This document shows, piece by piece, positions 1 through 7,906 of a DNA stretch of 64,000 nt. The notes beneath the pieces are model-generated. The model did no database searches, was not told the origin of the DNA, and saw nothing but the letters and a program-made list of their open reading frames with translations. Numbering within the stretch: the stretch's first letter is position 1; every line of letters starts with the position of its first letter. The stretch spans positions 1 through 64,000 of the forward strand of contig JAHJEG010000049.1 in NCBI GenBank assembly GCA_018825665.1, written 5' to 3'. The stretch comes from a bacterium (GTDB taxonomy: Bacteria; Campylobacterota; Campylobacteria; Campylobacterales; Sulfurimonadaceae). The translations under genes and the position numbers were made by a program.

Positions 1-55
1 GTTATTAATAATATTTAAGTACAATTCTAACAACAAAAAACTTAAGTGAGAATTC

Positions 56-1255
56 ATGCAAATAATAGAAACAACAGAAGCTTTTAAGGCCTTGATACAG
101 AATATAAAATCATCTACACCTAATTACAAAGATCCTTTGGCGTTTGGTATATGTAGAGTTGATTTGGGACAGTTGAATTTAGATAAAACTCTTCAGGCGA
201 CATACCCTGTTATAAACTGGAATGAAAATTTTGGAAGCGCTGCTATTTTTATAAAAGCATTATCAGAACAAGGTATTGAAGTTGATTTCACTCAGGACGA
301 AGTTGTATGCACTATAAATCTTGCATTTTTAAAAAATTGTCTCAATGCGTTTACGCCTTACTCTGACGAAGCGTACGGTGATGCGCACAAAAATATTCAA
401 GTCGTATCCGCACTTTACAACAAGATCGTAGAAAGCGGAAGCTTAGAGGGTGAATTCAAAGTAACTTTTATATTTAATGATGCAGCGTGCCAAAGCGTAG
501 AAGCGACTTACCTAAAACTCTATGCGATGTCACAAGCAAAGGTGCAACTCAGAAGTATTAACCTAAACGGTGCTTTTGGGGCGTTGCCAAATGTTGCATG
601 GTCAAACGGTACACCAATCGAACTTGATTATCTAAGAGAATTTGAGATTGAACTCAAACTAGCAAATGAATACCCGCATATTGACTTTGTAGATAAGTTC
701 CCTAGATTCCTTCAGCATATAATCCCTGCAGACAATACGAGAATCCTTGATACCTCAAAAGTAAGATTTGGTGCACAGCTTGCGGCAGGAACAACTGTAA
801 TGCCGGGGGCTTCTTATATTAACTTCAATGCGGGTACCACAGGTTCCGTTATGGTTGAAGGCCGTATTTCAAGTTCTGCGATAGTTGGTGCGGGATCTGA
901 TGTCGGCGGAGGAGCTTCTATCCTCGGTGTATTAAGCGGTACAGACGGAAATCCTATTTCAATCGGCAAGAATACACTTTTGGGTGCTAATTCTACCTGT
1001 GGAATACCTTTAGGCGACGGATGTATTATTGACGCAGGACTCCCGATTCTTGAGGGTACAAAAGTAGCTGTAAAAGCTCAAGAACTTGCTAAAATCAAAG
1101 AAGTGAACAAAGACTTGGCAATTAGCGGTGAAGTTTTCAAAGCTAAAGAATTGGCAGGACTTAACGGCATCCACTTCAGACAAAACTCACAAACAGGTGA
1201 AATTACTGCTTCTCGCTCAACCAGAGAGATTAAGCTTAACGCTGATCTTCACTAA
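56..1255 (+). CDS. dapD: 2,3,4,5-tetrahydropyridine-2,6-dicarboxylate N-succinyltransferase
   Basis: DapD transfers succinyl from succinyl-CoA to tetrahydrodipicolinate in the lysine/diaminopimelate pathway, in the cytoplasm. The protein is 399 residues, the long form typical of Campylobacterota rather than the roughly 275-residue enterobacterial form. Residues about 240-345 carry hexapeptide-type left-handed beta-helix turns (VRFGAQLAAGTTVMPGAS, GRISSSAIVGAGSDVGGGAS, IGKNTLLGANSTCGI). The N-terminal half is the lineage-specific domain. The start is the first ATG, with only a weak purine stretch before it; the promoter is probably cut by the window edge. It is followed by a hairpin-forming gap and an unrelated flagellar-type gene. 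Confidence 0.93.
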   Translation: MQIIETTEAFKALIQNIKSSTPNYKDPLAFGICRVDLGQLNLDKTLQATYPVINWNENFGSAAIFIKALSEQGIEVDFTQDEVVCTINLAFLKNCLNAFTPYSDEAYGDAHKNIQVVSALYNKIVESGSLEGEFKVTFIFNDAACQSVEATYLKLYAMSQAKVQLRSINLNGAFGALPNVAWSNGTPIELDYLREFEIELKLANEYPHIDFVDKFPRFLQHIIPADNTRILDTSKVRFGAQLAAGTTVMPGASYINFNAGTTGSVMVEGRISSSAIVGAGSDVGGGASILGVLSGTDGNPISIGKNTLLGANSTCGIPLGDGCIIDAGLPILEGTKVAVKAQELAKIKEVNKDLAISGEVFKAKELAGLNGIHFRQNSQTGEITASRSTREIKLNADLH

Positions 1256-1263
1256 TTTTCCAG

Positions 1264-1322
1264 CCACATTCGGAAGTACGATTCCGGCATGTGGAACTCC
1301 ACAGGATAAGAATTGTTTTTTT
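1264..1322 (+). terminator. putative terminator hairpin after dapD
   Basis: CCACAT pairs with ATGTGG and, inside that, CGGAA pairs with TTCCG, giving a two-segment stem (1264-1294). A run of seven T follows about 20 bases later, further away than in a classical terminator. An alternative small stem GTGG/CCAC overlaps its 3' side. The 3' arm contains a full copy of the repeated 10-mer. Confidence 0.4.
1286..1295 (+). repeat. GGCATGTGGA repeat word, copy 1
   Basis: Exact 10-mer, intergenic, in the 3' arm of the hairpin behind dapD. See the finding on the window-wide word. Confidence 0.8.
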
Positions 1323-1401
1323 ATAAAAAGAGCTATTTGGACTTCATAAACTTCCCTTTATCTATTTCGTAATACAATTTACAAATATCAAGGAGTCTCT
1401 T

Positions 1402-1683
1402 ATGAATATTTCAGGCAATATCTCATCCATACAAACGCATCAAAAGATGCTAGATACCAGTGCGAACAATGTCGCCAATCTAAATACGGATGGTTTTGTT
1501 CCCGGTAATACTCCTGGTGCAAGAAGTGTGTTGACAAATAATAACAATTCTTCCAAGAGTCAAACAGACATAGCCAAAGAAATTCCTAATCAAATTATTG
1601 CAGAAAAAGCAACAGCCCTGAATGTTGCCGCAGTAAGAGCACAAGATGAGATGCTTGGCTCACTGCTGGACATAAAAGCTTAA
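1402..1683 (+). CDS. miniature flagellar rod/hook-type protein
   Basis: A 93-residue protein. Residues 17-33 (LDTSANNVANLNTDGF) are the ANNVANxNTxGF signature of the flagellar rod/hook family (FlgB, FlgC, FlgG, FlgE). The C-terminal third resembles the C-terminal helix of FlgC/FlgG-like proteins (EKATALNVAAVRAQDEML). The middle domain of normal rod proteins is missing, so only the two helices that pack in the axial core remain. A good AAGGAG ribosome site precedes the ATG. It overlaps the stop of the converging lipoprotein gene. It may be a small axial adaptor or a rod-assembly accessory; the function is inferred. It is intact and not adjacent to other flagellar genes. Confidence 0.7.
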   Translation: MNISGNISSIQTHQKMLDTSANNVANLNTDGFVPGNTPGARSVLTNNNNSSKSQTDIAKEIPNQIIAEKATALNVAAVRAQDEMLGSLLDIKA

Positions 1684-2993
1684 TTTTCTTTCGTTAGAAT
1701 ATTCATACTTTCCAAATTTTTCAGTATTTCTGCTTCTTCATCATAATCTTCTTGATCTTTTCCAAGTTTCAAACTGCTAAAGATTGGAGCACCGATGATA
1801 ATTCTTCCGTCTGTTTCACCTTTTTTTGTTTTTATGCCCCAGGTGTTGTGAAATACCACTATCGTATCATTGTATGTGCCGACATACAATACTATATGTC
1901 CTTTTTTATACAGTAATGTTTGAAATGCGACTGCTTGTTTTTTGATGCGGGCTATCTTTTCTTCATCACTCAAATCTTTCAGAGAAATTACTTGGCCGAT
2001 TTTACTTTGCTGATACGAATTTCTAGGCAGCCAGATACCAAAAGGTGTAAATAAATCACGAAGCATGGAGGAACAGTCTCTTTGGTCATACATTCCGCCC
2101 CATCCATAATTTGTCTTGGAGACTTCATTGACTATTTGTGGCAGGTTTTTCTTGTCTAGACGCAAAATCCCTTTATGTGCAATATCCTTAGATATCTTTG
2201 AATTCAAAAATAAAGGACTGCCGTTTTTGTATATTGAAATAGCCAAGACCGTATAATGTGCGTCGCTTTCATCTATCAAAGGCATTCTCATCCCTATTCT
2301 GGATTTGAACAGAAAATTGCCTTGCATATCATAAAGAGGGATATCCTCTTTTGTAAAAACCACTTGGTGCGCTTTTTGTATGGTGTCTGTGTGCTTTTTT
2401 TCCAGATATACAACTTCATCATGCTTAACCCATCCGTTTGCAAAACTGCTAAACACATATACCCACTCTTTATCCCTGGAGTAATGCGATACAAAAAGCG
2501 GTTTGTTTGCAGCAATAGAGCTGTTTTGCAAATAATCAAACGGGAAGCCTTCCCCGGCTAAAGACGGATCTCTTAATAATGGTCTGTTGGCAGGGAATGC
2601 CCTGATATTTGTATACTTAATGCTTATAGCTTTTTTGTTTATTGTTGCAAAAGCGTCAAAGTTTGAATTTTCATACATTGCATCAAAAAAATCCTGTTTG
2701 AGCGGCTGTAAATTTTCTCCATAGGCATTATCGGCCCTGTAAGAAGTGAAAGGCCACTTGATTTCATCTACGGTTTCAAGCGGTTCTTCTATGTTCCAGA
2801 CAGAAAAATAAAGCTTATCATATGTATCTTGTATCTGATGTCCGCTTGAGTTATCATCAATATAACGGCTGAAGTGGTGAACATCCTGAGGGATAGTTAC
2901 CAAATCGTATATTTCCCCTTTTTGCAGTTGAGTTCTCTTGGAAGAGCAGGAAACAAATACGAAAGCCAGCAAAACTATAAATACATATCTCAA
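1680..2993 (-). CDS. SH3-domain NlpC/P60 family lipoprotein, putative peptidoglycan hydrolase
   Basis: A 437-residue protein with a lipoprotein-type signal (FVFVSC|SSK; Phe at -3 is not the commonest lipobox residue). Residues about 110-270 form the N-terminal and SH3-like region. The NlpC/P60 domain follows, with the catalytic Cys in YDQRDCSSMLRDLF (about residue 306), a candidate His in KGHIVLYVG and a second polar site at VFHNTWG. Proteins of this architecture cut peptide stems in the periplasm. It is transcribed in the same direction as the S24 regulator just upstream, 14 bases apart, so the two may share a transcript. Its 3' end overlaps the converging rod-like gene by a few bases. Confidence 0.82.
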   Translation of the reverse strand: MRYVFIVLLAFVFVSCSSKRTQLQKGEIYDLVTIPQDVHHFSRYIDDNSSGHQIQDTYDKLYFSVWNIEEPLETVDEIKWPFTSYRADNAYGENLQPLKQDFFDAMYENSNFDAFATINKKAISIKYTNIRAFPANRPLLRDPSLAGEGFPFDYLQNSSIAANKPLFVSHYSRDKEWVYVFSSFANGWVKHDEVVYLEKKHTDTIQKAHQVVFTKEDIPLYDMQGNFLFKSRIGMRMPLIDESDAHYTVLAISIYKNGSPLFLNSKISKDIAHKGILRLDKKNLPQIVNEVSKTNYGWGGMYDQRDCSSMLRDLFTPFGIWLPRNSYQQSKIGQVISLKDLSDEEKIARIKKQAVAFQTLLYKKGHIVLYVGTYNDTIVVFHNTWGIKTKKGETDGRIIIGAPIFSSLKLGKDQEDYDEEAEILKNLESMNILTKEN

Positions 2994-3007
2994 ATTTTAT
3001 CCTCTTA

Positions 3008-3667
3008 TTAATCTACATCACCAAATCTGCTGACAACCCTGCCGATTACTTCTATCTCATTGGGATTGAGTGTCTGTGTCGAATATACTTTGTTATCGGA
3101 TATTATATCGATTTTTCCATCTATTCTTTTTTGAACCCTTTTTATAAAAAGGCCGGCATCAGTTCTTATAGTAAATATCCCGCCTCTTTGCAAGTCAGTT
3201 TTGGCTCTGTTGATAAAAACAATATCGTTATAACTAAAAGTAGGCTCCATGGAATCACCGGAGACGTTGATTGCTTCAATATTCTTAAGCTCTTTTTCAC
3301 CACCGAGCATATTTACAAACTGTTCTGGAATCTCAAGCTGTTCTATCGCTTCACATGCAGTGTCAGAGCCACCTCCTGCAGATGCATTGACCCCGCCAAA
3401 ATACTTTACCATATAAAATTTGTTTGTGGCTTCAACCAAACTCTCCGGAGACTGACCGTAGAGTATCCAGTTTATAGAGATTGATTTTTTTGCACAAAAA
3501 TCCAAAAGCTCTCCGAATGGGATCTTATCTCTTTTTTTCATAGTGGCAAAATTCATTTGGCTTATTCCCAATATATCCGCTATGTCTTTATCAAAAATCT
3601 TTCTACCGGCATAATCAGAAGATACTATACTTTTAATCTCTTCTACAATTTCTGCAAAACTGTTCAT
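3008..3667 (-). CDS. HTH and S24 (LexA/CI-like) transcriptional regulator
   Basis: A 219-residue phage-repressor-like protein. Residues about 20-70 form an XRE-type helix-turn-helix (DKDIADILGISQMNFATMKK). Residues about 130-215 form the S24 domain with the nucleophile Ser in VSGDSMEPTF and the general-base Lys in LFIKRVQKR. The linker NASAGGGSD holds an Ala-Gly pair of the kind cut in LexA/CI autocleavage, so RecA-stimulated inactivation is plausible but inferred. Its promoter overlaps TTGCAA boxes, which suggests autoregulation. A 27-residue peptide gene lies divergently. No prophage genes are nearby, so this looks like a domesticated or stress regulator. Confidence 0.85.
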   Translation of the reverse strand: MNSFAEIVEEIKSIVSSDYAGRKIFDKDIADILGISQMNFATMKKRDKIPFGELLDFCAKKSISINWILYGQSPESLVEATNKFYMVKYFGGVNASAGGGSDTACEAIEQLEIPEQFVNMLGGEKELKNIEAINVSGDSMEPTFSYNDIVFINRAKTDLQRGGIFTIRTDAGLFIKRVQKRIDGKIDIISDNKVYSTQTLNPNEIEVIGRVVSRFGDVD

Positions 3668-3688
3668 CTCAAACTCCTCTTTTTGAAA

Positions 3689-3717
3689 ATTATAATACTA
3701 TTTTGCAATAAAGTCAA
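3689..3717 (-). promoter_or_regulatory. sigma-70 promoter of the S24 regulator
   Basis: On the minus strand TTGACT (3712-3717) is separated by exactly 17 bases from TATAAT (3689-3694). Transcription would start near 3682, giving a leader of about 15 nt that contains the GAGGAG ribosome site. A TTGCAA box lies inside the spacer. Confidence 0.72.
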
Positions 3718-3793
3718 AACTTTAATGACAAATTGCAATATTTTTTCAAGTATATTAATTTTATATGTAATATTTATACAATTAATCTTGCAA
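3703..3793. promoter_or_regulatory. three TTGCAA boxes, candidate operator
   Basis: The self-complementary hexamer TTGCAA occurs at 3703-3708, 3733-3738 and 3788-3793. The first two are 30 bases apart, about three helical turns, and both extend to TTGCAATA. The first sits in the regulator's own promoter spacer and the last abuts the ribosome site of the divergent peptide gene. Their placement suggests binding by the S24 protein; this is inference. Confidence 0.45.
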
Positions 3794-3805
3794 AAAGGAT
3801 AAAAA

Positions 3806-3889
3806 ATGTCGATTGTTATTAAAAATGCAGAGAGCTTGTTTAAAAGATTTGAGAACAATGTTGAAAAGTGGGCAAATAAAATCTTTTGA
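3806..3889 (+). CDS. 27-residue amphipathic peptide, divergent from S24 regulator
   Basis: Too short for the ORF track. It reads MSIVIKNAESLFKRFENN then VEKWANKIF and stops with TGA. The ribosome site AAAAAGGATAAAAAATG is excellent. Hydrophobic residues fall at 4, 8, 11/12, 15, 19, 22/23 and 26, so a helix would have one greasy and one charged face, as in phenol-soluble-modulin-type or membrane-binding peptides. The last codons lie inside a perfect 9-bp hairpin. Divergence from a LexA/CI-like repressor and the TTGCAA boxes suggest it is the regulated target. Function unknown; existence inferred from signals only. Confidence 0.5.
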   Translation: MSIVIKNAESLFKRFENNVEKWANKIF

Positions 3890-3897
3890 TTTGCCCA
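3868..3897. terminator. hairpin over the end of the 27-residue peptide gene
   Basis: TGGGCAAAT pairs perfectly with ATTTGCCCA around an 11-base loop that contains the TGA stop. No clear T run follows on either strand, so it may be a terminator between the peptide gene and corA or a stability hairpin. Confidence 0.5.
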
Positions 3898-3913
3898 GCT
3901 ATAAACACAATAT

Positions 3914-4807
3914 TTATTTATTTGTAAATATTGAAATCTTTTTAATATTGCTCACAAGATTATTGTAGATGTTAAATCTGCCAAGAAGTCTTCTGAGTAT
4001 AAATTTTTCAATTATACCGATAACAGGAATAGTAGCGATAAAGATGATAAACAATGATATTAATATAAGCACTACATTCATTGTTCCTGCAGAATTACCG
4101 CTGAAAAATAGATTTTCTGTATTCATTCCAAAAAAACCGACTATCAGGTTCAATGGTAAAAATATCCCAGACAGTATAGTAAGCGCATAAACATTATTAT
4201 TCATCTTATCGCTTTTTAAAGAGTTGTAGTAATTATATAGAGTATCAAGTTTGTTTGAATTAAGAGCTGCCAATCTTTGATACCTTTGTATATGTTCCAT
4301 GATATCTTCAAAACCATCTTGTGGAAAAAAATCTGATTTTTTATTGTCGCCTATATAGTCTTTTAGCGCTTCATATACTCTTTCAAGCATTCTCTCGATT
4401 CTGGTTATGTCCTTTTTTAAATCAAACCAGATATCCAAAAAGATAGGTGACAGCTTACGCATATACAGTTCGTCTTCAAGTTTGTCAATCTCTTCTATGT
4501 ATTTCATCACAAGCTTTTCACTGTTTGACAGATGAAAATTTACAGAATCATAAATAGACTTGTGGGAATCTGCCATTAATTCTAATTTTTCTTCTTCCCT
4601 GTTGTAAGAATAGACACCATTTTTTTGAATCAGGTAGGGACTGGAAATCCCAACTAAACCGTCACCTTCTATGCTGAAAAAGCGTGTAATGAGCAGTTTG
4701 TATTCACTTGTTGAGAAATAATATGAAGAATGCTCGGTGTTTTTTATATCTTTTATATGCAGATGCTTTATCGCTAAGGAGATGTCGTCACTTTTCATTT
4801 TCTTCAT
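3914..4807 (-). CDS. corA: CorA-family divalent metal ion transporter
   Basis: A 297-residue CorA homologue. The cytoplasmic part (residues 1-230) includes long helices rich in charged residues. Two C-terminal membrane segments follow, and the first ends in the diagnostic GMN motif (GFFGMNTENLFF). CorA pentamers carry Mg2+, Co2+ or Ni2+ across the inner membrane. The start ATG lies inside the last codons of a 39-residue membrane peptide gene, a 20-base overlap, so the two are probably translationally coupled. It is the last gene of the leuD-to-corA run. The ions carried cannot be read from the sequence. Confidence 0.88.
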   Translation of the reverse strand: MKKMKSDDISLAIKHLHIKDIKNTEHSSYYFSTSEYKLLITRFFSIEGDGLVGISSPYLIQKNGVYSYNREEEKLELMADSHKSIYDSVNFHLSNSEKLVMKYIEEIDKLEDELYMRKLSPIFLDIWFDLKKDITRIERMLERVYEALKDYIGDNKKSDFFPQDGFEDIMEHIQRYQRLAALNSNKLDTLYNYYNSLKSDKMNNNVYALTILSGIFLPLNLIVGFFGMNTENLFFSGNSAGTMNVVLILISLFIIFIATIPVIGIIEKFILRRLLGRFNIYNNLVSNIKKISIFTNK

Positions 4808-4907
4808 CTTCTCTTTGTTTCATCTTGTTTTTATGATATCCCGAGAGTATAAATATCAAAAAAAGAATGAATAATACCACCATTATATTGTCAACAATCG
4901 GATTCAT
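4788..4907 (-). CDS. 39-residue single-pass membrane peptide upstream of corA
   Basis: Missing from the ORF track. It encodes a short polar start (MNPIVDN), one hydrophobic helix (IMVVLFILFLIFILSGY) and a highly charged tail (HKNKMKQREDEENEK). Its ATG overlaps the TGA of trmL (ATGA), with AAGGAG just upstream, and its 3' end overlaps the corA start by 20 bases. The layout indicates real translation between the two genes. Topology would put the charged tail in the cytoplasm. By position it could be a small partner of CorA, but that is inference only. Confidence 0.65.
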   Translation of the reverse strand: MNPIVDNIMVVLFILFLIFILSGYHKNKMKQREDEENEK

Positions 4908-5374
4908 TCTATCTCCTTAAATGCAGGGTAATTTTGTCTTATGGCTTCATATAAAACTATGCCGGTGCTAATAGCCAGGTTTAGACTTCTGCCCTCTTTT
5001 GTCATCGGAATGGTAATATTTTGTTCTTTATATTTATTTAAAACATTCTCCGGTATGCCGGCTGTTTCACTTCCAAAAAAGATATAGTCACCTGCCTTGA
5101 AGTTTGCTTCAAAATAAGGTCTGTCTGTTTTGGTAGTCGCAAAATAAGCATTTTCGGTTATGTTGTTTTGCGCAAAAAACTCCTCTATATTTTCCCAAAC
5201 ATAAAGATCCAGCTTATTCCAATAATCAAGCCCTGCCCGTCTGACAGCTTTTTCATCTATATCAAAGCCTATAGGTTTTATAAGATGCAAAGAAGCTCCG
5301 GCATTCACACAAAGCCTGCCTATGGCACCTGTATTGTTCGGGATTTGTGGATGTACTAGGACTAAATTAAACAA
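4904..5374 (-). CDS. trmL: tRNA (cytidine/uridine-34 2'-O)-methyltransferase
   Basis: A 156-residue SPOUT-class enzyme that methylates the wobble ribose of leucine tRNAs using SAM. It shows the family start (LVLVHPQIPNNTGAIGRLC), the knot motif FFGSETAGIP and the C-terminal IPMTKEGRSLNLAISTGIV. The start codon is TTG, chosen because TAGGAG lies five bases before it. It follows purU after a short gap and is coupled by ATGA overlap to the 39-residue membrane peptide gene. Confidence 0.9.
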   Translation of the reverse strand: MFNLVLVHPQIPNNTGAIGRLCVNAGASLHLIKPIGFDIDEKAVRRAGLDYWNKLDLYVWENIEEFFAQNNITENAYFATTKTDRPYFEANFKAGDYIFFGSETAGIPENVLNKYKEQNITIPMTKEGRSLNLAISTGIVLYEAIRQNYPAFKEIE

Positions 5375-5389
5375 ATGGGCTCCTATGTA

Positions 5390-6226
5390 TTAAAATATAA
5401 CTGTTTTGTTTGCATAAACAAAAATTCTATCTTCAAGAGCAAGCTTTAATGCACGTGAGAGGACAACTTTTTCTACATCTTTTCCTGAGCGCTGCATATC
5501 TCTCCAGCCATAGGCATGGTCAACATGTATAACTTCCTGAGATATAATCGGTCCCTCATCAAGATTGTTGTTTACAAAATGCGATGTAGCACCGATTATC
5601 TTCACACCCCTGTCGTAAGCTTGCTTATAAGGATTTGCACCGATAAAAGCCGGTAAAAACGAGTGATGGATATTTATGATTTTATTTTCATAAGCCTCAA
5701 CAAATCTGGGAGTTAGAATCCTCATGTACTTTGCCAGTACGACATAGTCTATATCTTTGAAGCCGGCAAGACACTCTAATATTTTTGCTTCATGTTCCGA
5801 TCTATCCAGCCCCACATGGGATATGGCTATATAAGGGATGTTGAACTTAGTGACAAAAGATTCCAGATCACTGTAATTGGAAACGACAGCCAGTATATTC
5901 GCTTCGAGCTCTCCGGCTTCGTGACGAACAAGTATATCACCAAGGGCGTGCATCTCTTTTGTTGCCATTATAATAATGTTTTTTTTCTTGGGCGCTATGA
6001 CTTCTATGCCGGATTTTTTCGGTAAAACTTCTTCAAGAGATTTTTTTAGACTCTTTAAATCTATATCTCCATCCACAACACTTCTCATAAAAAACTTATT
6101 ATTCTCTTTGTCAACAAACTCATTATTTGAAAGTATATTTAAATCATTATTGTAAAAAACACTCGATATCTTATGAACAAGACCTTTCTCATCATAAGCA
6201 TCTATAAGTACTCTGTATTGACTCAC
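5390..6226 (-). CDS. purU: formyltetrahydrofolate deformylase
   Basis: PurU hydrolyses 10-formyl-THF to formate and THF, balancing one-carbon pools for purine synthesis. The 278 residues comprise an N-terminal ACT regulatory domain (about 1-80, VLIDAYDEKGLVHKIS) and a formyl-transferase fold (about 90-278) with NIIMATKEMHALGDIL, the active-site stretch NIHHSFLPAFIGANPYKQA, GATSHFV and LDEGPIISQ. The start is GTG within GTGA, overlapping the stop of the CiaD-like gene by four bases, so translation is coupled. I recall purU close to the CiaD gene in Campylobacter too. Confidence 0.93.
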   Translation of the reverse strand: MSQYRVLIDAYDEKGLVHKISSVFYNNDLNILSNNEFVDKENNKFFMRSVVDGDIDLKSLKKSLEEVLPKKSGIEVIAPKKKNIIIMATKEMHALGDILVRHEAGELEANILAVVSNYSDLESFVTKFNIPYIAISHVGLDRSEHEAKILECLAGFKDIDYVVLAKYMRILTPRFVEAYENKIINIHHSFLPAFIGANPYKQAYDRGVKIIGATSHFVNNNLDEGPIISQEVIHVDHAYGWRDMQRSGKDVEKVVLSRALKLALEDRIFVYANKTVIF

Positions 6227-6603
6227 TGCTTTTTTCCTTTTTCTAGTTTTTCTACTCTGCTGTCTATAGTAGCCAAAACATATTCTAAAAAATTTAGAGT
6301 CAAATCTACTTTGGCTTCTATATTTGCATTGTTTGGTGCCTGAAATCCTTCAAATAAGACAAGCAGCCTTTCTCTGATAGAATTTAAAAACATCATCTCA
6401 TTGTCTGTATTTGAGCTTTGCAGCTCTTGTAAAATGTTTTTTGCTTCCGAGTCATCGGATGGAAAAAAATCTTCATTTTGAGTTTTTGTCTGAACAGAAG
6501 ATATCTCTTTGACTTCATAATCTTTGCTTGATGGCGGAACTTTATCGCTGATGTTCTCTTCCATTTCTGCCAAAGTCGATAATATTACGTCTTTTAATTC
6601 CAT
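6223..6603 (-). CDS. CiaD-like conserved Campylobacterota protein
   Basis: A 126-residue protein from the ATG (the track extends five residues to a GTG at 6618 with no better ribosome site). The N-terminal two thirds are acidic and low in complexity. The C-terminus is a conserved helical block (SIRERLLVLFEGFQ, AKVDLTLNFLEYVLATIDSRVEKLEK). This block resembles what I recall of Campylobacter invasion antigen D, which also lies beside purU. The match is from memory, so the name is tentative. A role in host interaction would be odd in a free-living species; the ancestral role is unknown. It overlaps both neighbours. Confidence 0.6.
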   Translation of the reverse strand: MELKDVILSTLAEMEENISDKVPPSSKDYEVKEISSVQTKTQNEDFFPSDDSEAKNILQELQSSNTDNEMMFLNSIRERLLVLFEGFQAPNNANIEAKVDLTLNFLEYVLATIDSRVEKLEKGKKQ

Positions 6604-6842
6604 GATTTCAGTAACCACCTTTCAAATTCATTGAACTCTACATCCGTATCCATTTTTAAAAAGAAATCCTTCATCTGGGTATTCACACTTAAAAACTTCT
6701 TTCTCATGCCTGATAGTCTTCTTATAGCGATTTTTGCATCACTGTTTGAGGGATCTTTTTTTAGAACCTCTTTGTATATATCCAAGGCCTCCTCTTTGAG
6801 ACCTTGAAGTTCATAAATATTTGCTAATGTTAGTGTTTGCAT
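6594..6842 (-). CDS. small tetratricopeptide-repeat protein
   Basis: An 82-residue protein whose first 35 residues form one TPR hairpin ([31 protein letters not shown]), followed by a basic helix and an aromatic-rich end. A single TPR cannot make a full superhelix, so it probably docks on a partner or dimerises. It overlaps the end of leuB by 13 bases and the start of the CiaD-like gene by about 10. The arrangement suggests that the TPR and CiaD-like proteins work together; this is inferred. Confidence 0.75.
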   Translation of the reverse strand: MQTLTLANIYELQGLKEEALDIYKEVLKKDPSNSDAKIAIRRLSGMRKKFLSVNTQMKDFFLKMDTDVEFNEFERWLLKSWN

Positions 6843-7906
6843 TTTGCAGAGTAATTAGCGATGATAGAACCCATCTCGCTTGTTGAACACACCTCTTTAG
6901 CATCGTACTGTGCCAAATCTTTTGTTCTGTACCCTTCACTGAGTGCTCTTTTGATAGCTGCATCGATTTTATCGGCCGCGGCAATCTCACCAAGTGCATA
7001 TCTCAACATCATTGAAGCAGAGGATATGGTGGCAATAGGATTTGCTATACCTTGACCTGCTATATCCGGAGCCGAACCGTGGATAGGCTCATAAACACCT
7101 ATTTTCGCACCGACTGAAGCTGAGGGTAAAAGACCTATAGAGCCTGAGAGCATGCTCGCCTCATCACTTAATATATCACCAAAAATATTTCCCGTAAGCA
7201 TTACGTCGAACTGTTTAGGATCTCGGATAAGCTGCATTGCTGCATTGTCTACGTACATATGAGAGAGTTCAACTTCAGGATACTCTTTTGCAACTTCTTC
7301 AACAACCTCTCGCCAAAGCTGAGAAACATCCAATACGTTTGCTTTGTCGATCGAGCAGACTCTTTTGCTTCTTTCCATAGCAATCTTAAAGGCCTGATGG
7401 GCAATACGTACGATTTCTTCACGCGTATACACCATAGTGTTCCAACCCTTATTCTCATCACGGCCTTTAGGCTCGCCAAAATAGATACCGCCGATAAGCT
7501 CACGAACAACCATCAAGTCAACGCCTTTTACAACCTCCGGCTTTAAAGATGAAGCATTTATAAGTTCATCATACACTACCGCAGGACGTAAGTTAGCATA
7601 AACGCCAAGCTCTTTTCTGAATCTTAAAAGTCCGCTTTCCGGTCTTTTTTCACGAGGCAGGTTATCCCATTTTTCTCCACCGATTGCACCGAATAAAACC
7701 GCATCACTGTTTAATGCAGTCGTAATGGTCTCCTGAGGAAGGGGGTCCCCTGTAATATCATAGGCACATCCGCCCATCAGCACTTCTTCATAAGTAAAAT
7801 GAAAATCAAAGCATGAGGCTACCGCATCAAGTACTTTTACCGCTTCATCAATGATTTCCGGACCGATTCCGTCACCTTTAATCAATGCTATTTTATATGA
7901 TTTCAT
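6830..7906 (-). CDS. leuB: 3-isopropylmalate dehydrogenase
   Basis: LeuB oxidatively decarboxylates 3-isopropylmalate with NAD+ in leucine synthesis. The 358 residues match the family length. Motifs include [10 protein letters not shown] at the N-terminus, LRKELG-like substrate contacts ([16 protein letters not shown]), the metal/substrate signature [14 protein letters not shown] and the NAD-binding [15 protein letters not shown]. The start ATG overlaps the leuD stop (TAATG). leuA and leuC are not in this window. Confidence 0.96.
   Translation of the reverse strand: MKSYKIALIKGDGIGPEIIDEAVKVLDAVASCFDFHFTYEEVLMGGCAYDITGDPLPQETITTALNSDAVLFGAIGGEKWDNLPREKRPESGLLRFRKELGVYANLRPAVVYDELINASSLKPEVVKGVDLMVVRELIGGIYFGEPKGRDENKGWNTMVYTREEIVRIAHQAFKIAMERSKRVCSIDKANVLDVSQLWREVVEEVAKEYPEVELSHMYVDNAAMQLIRDPKQFDVMLTGNIFGDILSDEASMLSGSIGLLPSASVGAKIGVYEPIHGSAPDIAGQGIANPIATISSASMMLRYALGEIAAADKIDAAIKRALSEGYRTKDLAQYDAKEVCSTSEMGSIIANYSAKCKH

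Noticed and set aside
1128-1349. 73-residue ORF overlapping the dapD end
   Set aside because: Different frame over the dapD C-terminus and the hairpin; no ribosome site.
5811-5820. CCCACATGGG in purU as another repeat-word copy
   Set aside because: Shares only CCACATG; the conserved GC end is missing. Similar partial matches at 11728, 24944, 29183, 37348 and 60462 were also left out.
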